From: Legionella sp. PC997
Lineage (GTDB): Bacteria > Pseudomonadota > Gammaproteobacteria > Legionellales > Legionellaceae
Length of the DNA: 64,000 bases
Assembly (NCBI RefSeq): GCF_014109825.1
Contig: NZ_CP059576.1
Location: forward strand, 1,287,001-1,351,000
Direction of reading: 5' to 3'
A model generated the notes under the pieces. It was not told the origin of the DNA and did no database searches. It saw only the letters and a list, made by a program, of their open reading frames with translations. The position numbers and the translations under genes are program-made. This document shows positions 54,634 through 63,987 of this stretch, one piece after another (position 1 is the first letter of the stretch; every line of letters begins with the position of its first letter).

Positions 54634-55896
54634 ATGTTTGCTCTTATCGACTGTAATAATTTTTACGCCAGCTGCGAACGTTTATTTCGTCCTGACTTAA
54701 GGGATGCTCCGATTGTGGTTCTCTCTAATAATGATGGATGTTGCATCGCGCGCTCGAATGAGGCAAAAGCCTTAGGTATTACCATGGGTGAACCTTATTT
54801 TAAAATTAAAGATTTGTGCAAAAAGCATGGCGTGAAAGCTTTTTCCTCGAATTACACGCTTTATGGAAACATCAGCCATCGAGTGATGTGTACCATTGAG
54901 GAAAGCTGGCCTCATGTGGAAATCTACTCCATTGACGAGGCATTTCTTGATTTAAGTAGCTTACCAATTGATTGTCCTACTTCTTTTTGCGAGCAATTAC
55001 AAAAGAAAATTTTAAAACACACGGGAATTCCTACTTCCATCGGTATTGGACCGACTAAAACATTAGCTAAAGCGGCGAATTATTTATGTAAAAAGGTTTT
55101 TAAGATACCTGTTTTCGACATTACGTCGAATCGCGAGCAATTATTGCAGCAAATTTCAGTAGGGGATATATGGGGGGTAGGACGACAATGGGAACATAAA
55201 TTAATCGCACGGGGAATACATACGGCCTATGATTTGGCCATGACCAATGCTCACCATCTGAAGAAGAGTTTTAATGTCGTTTTAATGCGAACCGCAATGG
55301 AGCTTCGAGGAATTGCCTGTGGAGGGTTGGAGGAAGTCGAGCCGAAGCAAAACATCATGTCATCAAAAAGTTTTGGACAAATGCAAACACACTTTTCGGC
55401 CATTGCCGAAGCTATAAGTAGTCATTGTGCCAGAGCCGTTGAGAAAATGCGTATTCAACAATTGGTAGCACAGCGCCTGTTTGTTTTTGTACATACCAAT
55501 CGGTTTCGAGAAGATCTGGGGCAACACTTTCAATCTATAGAATTTAAGTTCATTACTCCTACCGACGATTTGCGATTAGTTACGCAAATCGCTAAGCGAT
55601 GTTTGCAACGTATTTTTAAATCAGGATATTACTATAAAAAAGCAGGGGTTTGCCTTGAGGATTTGATTCCTAAAGATCCTATGCAATTGGATATGTTCCA
55701 TCAGCCAAGTGATGAGCAACTAAACCACACAGAACAATTGATGAGCGTATTTGAACGAATCAATCAAAAGTATGGACGAAGTACGATTCGCCTGGCAGCT
55801 GAAGGGTATTCCAAACCTTGGGATATGCGGGCCGAGCTTAAATCACCTGCTTATACCACCCGATGGTCTGAGGTGCCTCAAGTTCGTTTGGATTGA
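54634..55896 (+). CDS. umuC: UmuC, polymerase V catalytic subunit
   Basis: About 420 residues from the ATG at 54634, one base after the UmuD stop; an in-frame ATG at 54619 overlaps umuD. Y-family motifs: FALIDCNNFYASCERLF (first Asp), YSIDEAFLDLSS (DE catalytic pair) and GIPTSIGIGPTKTLAKAAN. A beta-clamp-like motif QLDMF lies near the C-terminus. It copies damaged DNA with UmuD'. It is part of a umuD-umuC-dinB cluster. Confidence 0.94.
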   Translation: MFALIDCNNFYASCERLFRPDLRDAPIVVLSNNDGCCIARSNEAKALGITMGEPYFKIKDLCKKHGVKAFSSNYTLYGNISHRVMCTIEESWPHVEIYSIDEAFLDLSSLPIDCPTSFCEQLQKKILKHTGIPTSIGIGPTKTLAKAANYLCKKVFKIPVFDITSNREQLLQQISVGDIWGVGRQWEHKLIARGIHTAYDLAMTNAHHLKKSFNVVLMRTAMELRGIACGGLEEVEPKQNIMSSKSFGQMQTHFSAIAEAISSHCARAVEKMRIQQLVAQRLFVFVHTNRFREDLGQHFQSIEFKFITPTDDLRLVTQIAKRCLQRIFKSGYYYKKAGVCLEDLIPKDPMQLDMFHQPSDEQLNHTEQLMSVFERINQKYGRSTIRLAAEGYSKPWDMRAELKSPAYTTRWSEVPQVRLD

Positions 55897-55936
55897 AGGG
55901 TTTTTATCATGAATGAACTAAAGAATAGAAATTGAA

Positions 55937-57004
55937 ATGAACCCAATAAGAAAAATCATTCATATTGATATGGACTGTTTTTATGCCGCTATCGAAATGC
56001 GTGATTTTCCTGAGCTGGCCGATAAACCCATCGCGGTAGGAGGGGCGGCGGATCGAAGAGGGGTTATCGCCACGTGCAATTATGCGGCACGAGCCTATGG
56101 AGTACGCTCAGCCATGCCCACAGGAAAAGCAATGAAGTTATGTCGTAACCTAATCTTACGGCCAGTACGTATGGAAGTTTATCGGAACGAAAGTCAATAT
56201 ATCAGATCCTTATTTGAAGAATACACCGATCTAATTGAGCCTTTATCTTTGGATGAAGCCTATCTTGATGTGACGAACTCTCCTAACTGTAAAGGGAGTG
56301 CTACCTGGATGGCACAAGAGTTACGTGAGCGAATCTATCAGACCCGGCAACTTACCGCGAGCGCAGGAATTGCGCCCAATAAGAGCTTGGCAAAAATTGC
56401 CAGTGATTGGCATAAGCCTAATGGGCAAAAGGTGATTAAGCCAGAAGAAGTGGCTGCATTTATGATTGATTTACCCGTGCGCAAATTATTTGGGGTAGGG
56501 CCTAAAATGGAGGAAAAATTAAACTCTTTGAATATTAAAACATGTGGCGATGTACAACAGCATTCAATGGATTATTTATTTAATGAGTTTGGGATTATGG
56601 GGCAGAGACTTTATGATTTGGCGCGTGGAATAGACGAGCGTCCAGTTAATCCTGAGCGTATTCGAAAATCCATTAGTGTCGAAGAAACCTATTTGCAGGA
56701 TTTACCGGATGTGGACGCATGTTTTGCTGCGTTACCGGAGTTAATGGGACGTCTGGAAGGAAGAATACAGCGTATAGGAGGAATTTCAGGCATTCATAGC
56801 TTGTTTGTTAAATTAAAATTTAATGATTTCCAGCAAACCACGGTTGAATGCATACACGATAAAATTGACTTAATTATCCTTCAGCGCCTTATCCAAGAGG
56901 GGTTCTGCAGAAAAAATATGCCCATAAGATTATTGGGTATAGGAATTAAATTGAAGCAAGAAAAGACACCGGAAATGATTCAACTTCCTTTGTTCGACTT
57001 ATAA
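55937..57004 (+). CDS. dinB: DNA polymerase IV
   Basis: 355 residues, the usual length. IIHIDMDCFYAAIEMRD, then PLSLDEAYLDVT with the DE pair and ASAGIAPNKSLAKIASDW are Y-family signatures. HKPNGQ and GVGPKMEEKL (helix-hairpin-helix) follow. The C-terminus QLPLFDL is a perfect beta-clamp binding motif. It is 40 bases after umuC and may be co-transcribed, giving two translesion polymerases from one locus. Confidence 0.94.
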   Translation: MNPIRKIIHIDMDCFYAAIEMRDFPELADKPIAVGGAADRRGVIATCNYAARAYGVRSAMPTGKAMKLCRNLILRPVRMEVYRNESQYIRSLFEEYTDLIEPLSLDEAYLDVTNSPNCKGSATWMAQELRERIYQTRQLTASAGIAPNKSLAKIASDWHKPNGQKVIKPEEVAAFMIDLPVRKLFGVGPKMEEKLNSLNIKTCGDVQQHSMDYLFNEFGIMGQRLYDLARGIDERPVNPERIRKSISVEETYLQDLPDVDACFAALPELMGRLEGRIQRIGGISGIHSLFVKLKFNDFQQTTVECIHDKIDLIILQRLIQEGFCRKNMPIRLLGIGIKLKQEKTPEMIQLPLFDL

Positions 57005-57107
57005 TGGTTTAGGTTTATTTTAGCAATAAACGTGAATCTACAAATAAAAATCATATTCGGTAATTTTACAATTTTTATAGCACGGATCCATTTAATGATG
57101 GCTATAC

Positions 57108-58100
57108 TTGTTTTATAAATACCGAATTGAAAAATTGATACCAAATGTTATGAGGAAATTTCATTTAGAAGAAAACAAAACACCAACCCATGCTAATTTA
57201 GCGCGTTTTTTGAAAGCGGAGGGGTGGAAGTCAAGTAAGTTTTCTGCGCTGGCGTCAGTGAATGAAGAATGGCTCCATTTTTCTCCCCTGATTAGTCAAA
57301 CCTTAGAGTATAAGCACCTGCTTGCGGCTTTTTTGCAGGCAAATCATCTCGAATATTTGATGCCAGAGACCCATTATATCGATGATCAGAATTGGCCTAC
57401 TGTTTTGGCTAATATCAGTAAGTCACATCCTCCTAACATTCCTTGGATATTAAAACCATCTATGTTAAATAATGGGCAACATATCCATATATTTAATGAT
57501 TTAAACGCCATTGAAGCCCATTTTCTTTCTCATCAGCGGATGGGAGGCCCCCAAGTTTTGCAACGGTATATTGTTAAGCCGCAATTGATTCAGGGACCCC
57601 AATGGGGGCATAAATTTTCTATTCGAGAATTGGTGGTGGTATCTACACACGAAGGTGCAGCACTTTTTCCGAGTGGGTATGTGAATATCGCCTTAAAACC
57701 TTATCAAGAAGATAATTTCAACCAACTGGAATCTCATCTTACCAATGAACATCTTAGTGACGAACGATATAACGTAGTGCAACGTTTAAGTGATGAGATA
57801 TCAATAGTCCAACCCTACAAAATGGAGATAATTTTTATCTGCCAACTGCTAGTCAATGCATTGAAAAAGCGATTTGCTCCTGTTTGGGAGGACAGACAGC
57901 CTCGAATTGCCTGCTTTGGTTTTGATTTTATGGTTGAGGCAGCAGGTAATAAGGTTTGGTTACTGGAAGTGAATCATGGACCTTGTTTCCCTGTTGATGA
58001 TTCCCATCCTTTATTTAATGCATTGTATCGTCCTTTTTGGCAACAATTAATCAAACGGTTTATTGAAAGGGGACCTTCCGATTTTATTGCTTTAGACTGA
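57108..58100 (+). CDS. Tubulin-tyrosine-ligase-like ATP-grasp protein
   Basis: 330 residues, likely started at TTG 57108; an ATG at 57150 is the alternative. The TTL family pattern is visible: PWILKPSMLNNGQHIHIF near residue 120, VLQRYIVKPQLI near 150, KFSIRELVVVSTHEGAALFP near 180 and FGFDFMVEAAGNKVWLLEVN near 275. TTL-like enzymes attach amino acids to a protein C-terminus or side chain. Their presence in bacteria is limited. Whether the target is host tubulin or a bacterial protein is unknown. It follows dinB by about 100 bases. Confidence 0.75.
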   Translation: MFYKYRIEKLIPNVMRKFHLEENKTPTHANLARFLKAEGWKSSKFSALASVNEEWLHFSPLISQTLEYKHLLAAFLQANHLEYLMPETHYIDDQNWPTVLANISKSHPPNIPWILKPSMLNNGQHIHIFNDLNAIEAHFLSHQRMGGPQVLQRYIVKPQLIQGPQWGHKFSIRELVVVSTHEGAALFPSGYVNIALKPYQEDNFNQLESHLTNEHLSDERYNVVQRLSDEISIVQPYKMEIIFICQLLVNALKKRFAPVWEDRQPRIACFGFDFMVEAAGNKVWLLEVNHGPCFPVDDSHPLFNALYRPFWQQLIKRFIERGPSDFIALD

Positions 58101-58132
58101 TCTTTTAATTCAGGGGGCGTACAAGTAATGCC

Positions 58133-58757
58133 CTAAAGCGCATTTTGATAAGCTAATAATAAGTCTTGTTTAAAATAATTAAAGATGGCTTTATCATTTT
58201 TAAATATTTTGGCTCTTAGAATAGCCGAAGGATGGTAGGTTGCCATGACCAAATAATCAGGTTTAGTGATTAAAGTTCCTCGTTCTTTTTGTAAGTGAAA
58301 ATGAGGATCAATCAACGATTTGGCTGAAGTTGCTCCCAGACAAAGAACTACTTTCGGTTCAATGCTTTTAAGTTCCGCTAAGAGCCAAGGCTTACACGCA
58401 TCGATTTCCTGTTCTGAAGGGGAGCGATGTTGGCGGGTATTTCCTTTTTTTTACAAATTTAAAATGTTTTACGGTATTCGTGACGTAAATCAGATTTTCA
58501 TCGATATCCAGCTCTTTTAATGCTTGATGTAATAATCGTCCCGCAGGACCTACAAAAGGCTTTCCGATTAAATCTTCTTTGTTCCCAGGCTGTTCACCTA
58601 CCAGAATTAAAGGAGCGTGTATATTTCCCTCTCCAAAAACGGTCTGAGTAGCATTTATATATAAATCACATCCCTTACAGCTACAGGCAGACTCTCGGAG
58701 CTTTTCAATTGAGGACGTGTTAGGCATATAATCTAGAGCCGAGGAATTTTTTTTCAT
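58133..58757 (-). pseudogene. Family 4 uracil-DNA glycosylase, frameshifted
   Basis: The N-terminal part (58757 to about 58450) has CKGCDLYINATQTVFGEG, ILVGEQPGNKEDLIGKPFVG and NTVKHFKF, typical of UdgX/type 4 uracil-DNA glycosylases with Fe-S cysteines. The frame then breaks at a run of eight A (T at 58445-58452 on the plus strand). Beyond it, in the next frame, GNTRQHRSPSEQEIDACKPW and LCLGATSAKSL, then YLVMATYHPSAILRA, complete the enzyme. Removing one base gives a normal protein of about 207 residues. It is a pseudogene, a sequencing error, or a slippage site. Confidence 0.85.
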
Positions 58758-59062
58758 AAGTTTCTCTAAAATATCCTTTATTTAGGATAGAGGTGTTTTT
58801 ATTAACTTTCCATGAACTGTGTGTATACTCTAAACGGATTTTCCCATGCAGGACGGGAATCCATCTCATATTCCAATTTCGTTCCAACGATTAAATGAAC
58901 TCGTGCAAAAAATATGAAAAACTCTGAAGGGGAGTGGGTAAAATACCTCTCAAACAACTATCCTCCTATAAAGCGAATATATCCAATTACTTTTTTTAGA
59001 TTCGGCTAATTAGCAGAAAAAGTGGTGTATATTTATATATATCCTAATATGGAAATTACGTT

Positions 59063-59566
59063 ATGGACGACTATTTGATAAAAACCAAACATCTGGGGTT
59101 ACGCTTACTTAGAAAAGATGATGTCAAGTATTTAAAACATATAGAAAGGGATCCCAAAGTCAAAGAATTTTTTCCAGAAGGCCTCTTAAGCGATAAAGAA
59201 ATAAAGGATTATATTAACGAAACCTTAGTTCTTTATAAAGAAAAGCATTTACCTTCTTGTATTATTTTTAGGTTGTCTGGTGAAAAATTTGTTGGTGAAG
59301 CTTATTTTAACCAATTAGACAGCGGAGAAATAAAAGTAGGATACCTTTTGCATCAAAAATTTTGGAATAAAGGGTACGCTACCGAAATATTAAAAGCTCT
59401 TCTGAAATGGGCAAGGGATAATATCGATACGGATTATATAATTGCCTACGCTGATAGAAAAAATACTGCTTCATTCCGGGTCATGCAAAAATGTGGAATG
59501 AAATATTATAAAAAGGGACGTTATTTGGAGATGGATTGCTATTTTTACCGGATTCGTAATAAATAA
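59063..59566 (+). CDS. GNAT acetyltransferase (RimJ/RimL-like)
   Basis: 167 residues. LRLLRKDDVKYLKHIERDP at the N-terminus, the acetyl-CoA loop LLHQKFWNKGYATEILKALL near 95 and ADRKNTASFRVMQKCGMK near 130 are typical of RimJ/RimL-type enzymes. These acetylate alpha-amino groups of proteins or small amines. The ATG lacks a strong Shine-Dalgarno sequence. It converges with argE. Confidence 0.9.
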   Translation: MDDYLIKTKHLGLRLLRKDDVKYLKHIERDPKVKEFFPEGLLSDKEIKDYINETLVLYKEKHLPSCIIFRLSGEKFVGEAYFNQLDSGEIKVGYLLHQKFWNKGYATEILKALLKWARDNIDTDYIIAYADRKNTASFRVMQKCGMKYYKKGRYLEMDCYFYRIRNK

Positions 59567-59570
59567 AATT

Positions 59571-60752
59571 CTAAATTGTGTCACTACTTTGTGGGTGAGT
59601 ACAAAAAAGGGTAACTACATTTTTAATTATTTTTTCGCACAGATTAAGTTGTTCTATAGTTACAAATTCATTCGGATTATGGGCTTGTTTAATATCACCA
59701 GGCCCACAGATAACGGTGGGGACATTGGCATTTTGAATGACACTCGCCTCAGTTCCATAGGAAACCTTTAATCGATCGTTTATTCCGGTTACTGCACGAA
59801 CGACTTTAAGGATGGATGAGCTTTCCAAAGCTTGAAATCCGGGTGCATCAGAAGTTTCATCAAAATAAACTCTAGCCTCTGAATAAGTCTTTTTCATCTC
59901 AGGTAACAGCGTTTCATTGATATAATTTTCAATTTGGCTACGAAAATTTACAATGGGAAATTGGTTGATATAACGAACTTCAAGAATAAATTCACATGTG
60001 CCAGGAATGACATTTGTTGCAATTCCACCACTGACTATATTAATGGTTATTGTGCTGAATGGACAATCAAAATCATTATCAAATGGCCCATTTTCTTTTA
60101 TATAATGGGCAATAGAGTTAATGTAATTGATTAAACGACTCCCATATTCAATTGCATTACAACCCTCAAAAGCCAGAGAAGAGTGGACTGCTTTCCCCTG
60201 TATTTGACAATGATAAAGTTTTCTAGCTTTCCCTCCTATTATTGGGCGCATATTAGAAGGTTCACCTACAATACACCCTTCAGGTTGAATCCTATTGGTT
60301 TTTAAAAAATCAATTACATAATCTATACCCAGGCAACCTACTTCTTCGTCACAAGTAAATGAAAAGTGAATGGGTTTCACTCGTTTTAATTTTTTAAATT
60401 CAGGGGTAAGAGCGAGAATCACCGCAAGAAAACCCTTCATATCGCATGTACCACGGCCATAAATTTTATTATCTAATTTCGTCGCTACAAAAGGATCCGT
60501 ATTCCATATTTGTCCACCTACAGGTACCACATCAGTATGACCCGACAAAAGAATCCCTCCTTCCGTTTGCCCATTCGTTGCAGGAATAGTTGCAAATAAA
60601 TTAACTCTGGATTCAGCGGGGCCAGGAATAACTTGCGAAGGAATATGATGTAGTTTGAACCACTCATCGATTGTTTTAATAATTTCCAAATTCGAATTAT
60701 TTGAAATGGAGTTAAAACTAATGAGCCGCTCTAGCCATTGTAAAGTATCCAT
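59571..60752 (-). CDS. argE: Acetylornithine deacetylase (M20A)
   Basis: 393 residues from the ATG at 60752, which has AAGGAG; an upstream start is unlikely. Metal ligands are in LLSGHTDVVPV (near residue 80), GRGTCDMKGFLAVI and CDEEVGCLGIDYV, with GEPSNMRPI and GGIATNVIPG as conserved loops. The closing His-bearing segment is GPGDIKQAHNPNEFV. It hydrolyses N2-acetylornithine to ornithine in arginine synthesis, or a related N-acyl amino acid. Arginine supply would also feed cyanophycin. It stands alone. Confidence 0.9.
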   Translation of the reverse strand: MDTLQWLERLISFNSISNNSNLEIIKTIDEWFKLHHIPSQVIPGPAESRVNLFATIPATNGQTEGGILLSGHTDVVPVGGQIWNTDPFVATKLDNKIYGRGTCDMKGFLAVILALTPEFKKLKRVKPIHFSFTCDEEVGCLGIDYVIDFLKTNRIQPEGCIVGEPSNMRPIIGGKARKLYHCQIQGKAVHSSLAFEGCNAIEYGSRLINYINSIAHYIKENGPFDNDFDCPFSTITINIVSGGIATNVIPGTCEFILEVRYINQFPIVNFRSQIENYINETLLPEMKKTYSEARVYFDETSDAPGFQALESSSILKVVRAVTGINDRLKVSYGTEASVIQNANVPTVICGPGDIKQAHNPNEFVTIEQLNLCEKIIKNVVTLFCTHPQSSDTI

Positions 60753-60894
60753 TACTCTCCTTGTTTGTCCGATTGGTAGGCACAATGAGCTATAAATTAC
60801 ATAATAGTCAAAGCAATTCTACATTGCAATTTATCCAGATTGATACCAAATTGGATTATAATTAATCCATAGGAGCTTATTTTTAAGGAATTAT

Positions 60895-62019
60895 ATGAGA
60901 AGAAATCTGCCATTTAAAAAATCTACAGTGGCCTCAATTGGAGTTGAACTAGAACTTCAGCTTATAGACCCCTGCTCCTTTTCATTAATTTCTAGAGCTA
61001 AGGATCTGATTAGAAATATTAAAACGGAATCCTATCAAATTAGAGTAAAACCTGAAATAACCCAAAGCATGATTGAAATCAATACTTCCATTCATCAGTC
61101 CCCGCAAACTATGTTGCAGGAATTATTTGAATTGCAAGCCTATTTATTAAAACAGGCTTCCAATTTGGAGATAGGGATTTGTGGTGGAGGTTGTCATCCA
61201 TTTCAAACCTGGGCGATGCAAAAAATATTTCCCACATTAAGATACAAAAAAATTTCAAGGAGATATCGGTTTTTATCCAAAATGGCTACTGAATTTGGCC
61301 AGCATATTCATATAGGTTGTGGTAATTCAGAGGATGCCCTTTATCTCACGCACGCGCTTTCGCGGTATGTACCTCAACTTATTGCAATATCCGGTTCTTC
61401 ACCATTTTATCAAGGCGTTAATACCCACTTTTGTTCCGCACGTTCGATTGCCTTTAATGCATTTCCATTAAGTGGGGTTATGCCTTATCTCACGGATTGG
61501 AAACAATTTTCAGATTATTATTATAAAATGCGTAATTTAGACATTATATCGAGTATGAAAGATTTTTATTGGGATATCCGCCCTAAACCTGAATTTGGTA
61601 CAGTTGAAATTAGAGTTTTTGATGCCCCACTAACTATTAATAAAGCACTATTGATTGCCGCCTATATTCAGTCCTTAGCCCTTTATCTATTGGAAGAAAG
61701 ACCCACTCAAGTTTGCCCTGATGTGTACAATCTTTATAACCAAAATAGGTTTGAAGCTTGCCGATATGGTTTTGAGGGCACTTTTATTAATCCTTACACC
61801 ATGGAGCGCAGTTTAATTGTTGACGATATAATAAATACTGCGGAGACAATTAAAAAATATGTTGATCAACTAGGAAATACTGAGTATGTGGATCGATTAC
61901 TCGATGGTGTAAGAGATAAAGTGAATGACGCCTCTTTGTTATTAGAAATATTTCATCAAGTGGGCTCCTTGCCTAAGATGGTTTCAGAGCAATGTAAAAT
62001 GTGGGCTCAAAAAAATTAA
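60895..62019 (+). CDS. Carboxylate-amine ligase, GCS2 family (second copy)
   Basis: 374 residues, a paralogue of 15982-17196. It has SIGVELELQLID near residue 15, MIEINTSIHQ near 58, FGQHIHIGCGN near 135 and FGTVEIRVFDAPLT near 240. It should join a glutamyl carboxylate to an amine using ATP. AAGGA precedes the ATG. It converges with a class II amidotransferase gene (25 bases between stops). A pairing of GCS-type ligase and EgtC-like amidohydrolase recalls ergothioneine synthesis, but EgtB and EgtD are not present. Confidence 0.85.
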   Translation: MRRNLPFKKSTVASIGVELELQLIDPCSFSLISRAKDLIRNIKTESYQIRVKPEITQSMIEINTSIHQSPQTMLQELFELQAYLLKQASNLEIGICGGGCHPFQTWAMQKIFPTLRYKKISRRYRFLSKMATEFGQHIHIGCGNSEDALYLTHALSRYVPQLIAISGSSPFYQGVNTHFCSARSIAFNAFPLSGVMPYLTDWKQFSDYYYKMRNLDIISSMKDFYWDIRPKPEFGTVEIRVFDAPLTINKALLIAAYIQSLALYLLEERPTQVCPDVYNLYNQNRFEACRYGFEGTFINPYTMERSLIVDDIINTAETIKKYVDQLGNTEYVDRLLDGVRDKVNDASLLLEIFHQVGSLPKMVSEQCKMWAQKN

Positions 62020-62044
62020 ATGAATATAATCAATATAAATTAGA

Positions 62045-62962
62045 TTATAAGTTAATGTCTTGAGAAATTATTTCAATCTCATCATTATTGGATTTTTTTG
62101 CCACCACAAGAGTATACTCAGGAACTTCAAGCCAGGTAGTCGTGTCCTCTGTCAAAGGTTCAGATGCAATAATAATGCTTTTTTTGGACTCACCACCATT
62201 CATTTTATATCCCTCATCAAAAAAACCGTAGCTTTCTCCGTAGGTATACCATAATGAATGGTAATAAGAATGAGTAGAAGGCAATTCCGAAGGTAAAGGC
62301 CAGCCATAATCAAACACAAATCGAGTGGCAGCAATAAATTCACCATTTGTAATAAATAAATTTACAGGGGAGTTTGCTTTTATTTTTCGTCTTTGACGAA
62401 CGTGCTGTACTATTTTTAATGTTTCAATAACCGCAGTAATAATATCCTCTGTTTCATAATTACTAGATTCAGGTAATTGAGATAAAAATATGGAGTAAAT
62501 CCATTCACTATCCGTAGTTCCATGGATATCTTCTTTATATTCAGGACGTATATATTCCAATAAATCATATCGCATTTCCTCAAAATTACTTAATGATCCA
62601 TTATGAGCAAGAACGACATTGGTGTTCGAAAAAATAAAAGGATGGACATTTTGATTAGAGACGATTTGCTCTTCATGATAAGAAACCCCGCGTAAATGTG
62701 CCAAAAGACAATAAGGAGAAATTTTAGAAGCAAGGTTTCGTAAATTACTATCGTAAAAGGGTAATTGAGGCGTCTTATATAAGTAAGGGAATTTGGGATT
62801 GGGTGATGTAGTATCCCAAGCAGCCATGCCAAATCCAGCTAAATTAAGTAAATGAGACATGTATTTAGGATTATAGCTCTGCTCTATAAATGAATTATCG
62901 GGCTTATAAAGCAATTCTTCAATTACTATCGGTTTTCCAAGATAAGTCAATATTCTGCACAT
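62045..62962 (-). CDS. Class II glutamine amidotransferase (YafJ/EgtC-like)
   Basis: 305 residues with N-terminal nucleophile Cys2 (MCRILTYLG). Conserved loops: CLLAHLRGVSYHEEQ near 90, NVHPFIFSNTNVVLAHNGSL near 110 and HGTTDSEWIYSIFL near 148. This is a free Ntn-hydrolase amidase domain, as in YafJ or the EgtC gamma-glutamyl hydrolase. It likely removes gamma-glutamyl groups or deaminates glutamine. It follows the cyclic-nucleotide-domain gene by 5 bases. The convergent GCS2 ligase suggests a make-and-trim pair on gamma-glutamyl compounds. Confidence 0.85.
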   Translation of the reverse strand: MCRILTYLGKPIVIEELLYKPDNSFIEQSYNPKYMSHLLNLAGFGMAAWDTTSPNPKFPYLYKTPQLPFYDSNLRNLASKISPYCLLAHLRGVSYHEEQIVSNQNVHPFIFSNTNVVLAHNGSLSNFEEMRYDLLEYIRPEYKEDIHGTTDSEWIYSIFLSQLPESSNYETEDIITAVIETLKIVQHVRQRRKIKANSPVNLFITNGEFIAATRFVFDYGWPLPSELPSTHSYYHSLWYTYGESYGFFDEGYKMNGGESKKSIIIASEPLTEDTTTWLEVPEYTLVVAKKSNNDEIEIISQDINL

Positions 62963-62967
62963 AACAT

Positions 62968-63987
62968 TTACCTATTGTAGTTTTCAATGTGTAATCGTAT
63001 GTCTAATTTATCAATCGATTTTTTTAATGATGTAAACGAAGTACAAATCAAATAAAATAGCTTATACCAAAGCTGCGGATGATTATTTTTGATTAATTGC
63101 AGGGCTGTTTCGGGTAACTTACATAAAATTGTATGTTCGCAAGTAATATATGTAAAATTAAACGAGGTAATATTTTCAATACACCCTATGCTCGCTAGAA
63201 ATGTTCCTGGGCCAATTACTGATAATTTAGCAAGCTTGTTGTTCTTGATAATACATGACTGGATGGCGCCATATAAAACTAAATAACAACAGGCGCTTTT
63301 TTCTCCCTCGCTAATTAAGGTACTATTTTTTGGAGCATCTAAAATAATAAAATGAGTACATAACAAATGAGTTTCTTCTTTGGTTAATGATTTTAATGAG
63401 GAAATATTTTGAATAAGGGCTTGATCGATTCCTTTCTCACCAAAAATAATTTTCTTGGGCTGATTTAATGAATAAATCACTCTTTCAAAAAACGACAAGC
63501 TTGTCATATCTGAATTAGAAATAAAAGAAGTCACCACATCATGTATTATTTTTAAACGATTGCATGTTTGCTGGGCAATAACAAGAAGCAGCTTATATTT
63601 TGTTTCTGGGTAATCAAGAGAAAGTAATTCAACGTATCTTTTGGAAATAATTAAATATAGTCCGGGGCTTGTAGCTATAAAAGATGTGGGACAAGGACAA
63701 GGCTCATTGAGTCCAATGGTAGTTAACAATTGGCCTCCGTGAAGAGTTTCAAGATTAGTGACTCCCCGTCCCATTATTTGGGCGCTTACCAGAATTGTTC
63801 CTTTAAGAATAACATAAACATTATTGATTATTTCTCCTTGATGCAGGAGGATTTCTCCTGATTCGAATGAAGCGATTTGACTATGCTTCATCAGAAGGTC
63901 TAATTCATATTGATCTAAAAAATCACCCAAAGTGCTAAGTAATAATTTATGTGGGCTTTCAGTTAATTGATATTCCAGTTCAACCAC
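62968..63987 (-). CDS. Protein with two cyclic-nucleotide-binding-like domains
   Basis: At least 339 residues; the frame is open to the window edge, so the true start may lie beyond 63987 (which is a GTG). Domain 1 (about 30-150) has FESGEILLHQGEIINNVYVI and LHGGQLLTTIGLNEP. Domain 2 (about 210-320) has KNSTLISEGEKSACCYLVLY and GPGTFLASIG. Both follow the Crp/PKA cNMP fold but lack an obvious helix-turn-helix. It may sense a nucleotide and act with the amidotransferase 5 bases downstream. Confidence 0.8.
   Translation of the reverse strand: MVELEYQLTESPHKLLLSTLGDFLDQYELDLLMKHSQIASFESGEILLHQGEIINNVYVILKGTILVSAQIMGRGVTNLETLHGGQLLTTIGLNEPCPCPTSFIATSPGLYLIISKRYVELLSLDYPETKYKLLLVIAQQTCNRLKIIHDVVTSFISNSDMTSLSFFERVIYSLNQPKKIIFGEKGIDQALIQNISSLKSLTKEETHLLCTHFIILDAPKNSTLISEGEKSACCYLVLYGAIQSCIIKNNKLAKLSVIGPGTFLASIGCIENITSFNFTYITCEHTILCKLPETALQLIKNNHPQLWYKLFYLICTSFTSLKKSIDKLDIRLHIENYNR

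Noticed and set aside
60895..62962. Ergothioneine pathway (EgtA/EgtC)
   Set aside because: No EgtB or EgtD genes are present, and the ligase is of the general GCS2 type.
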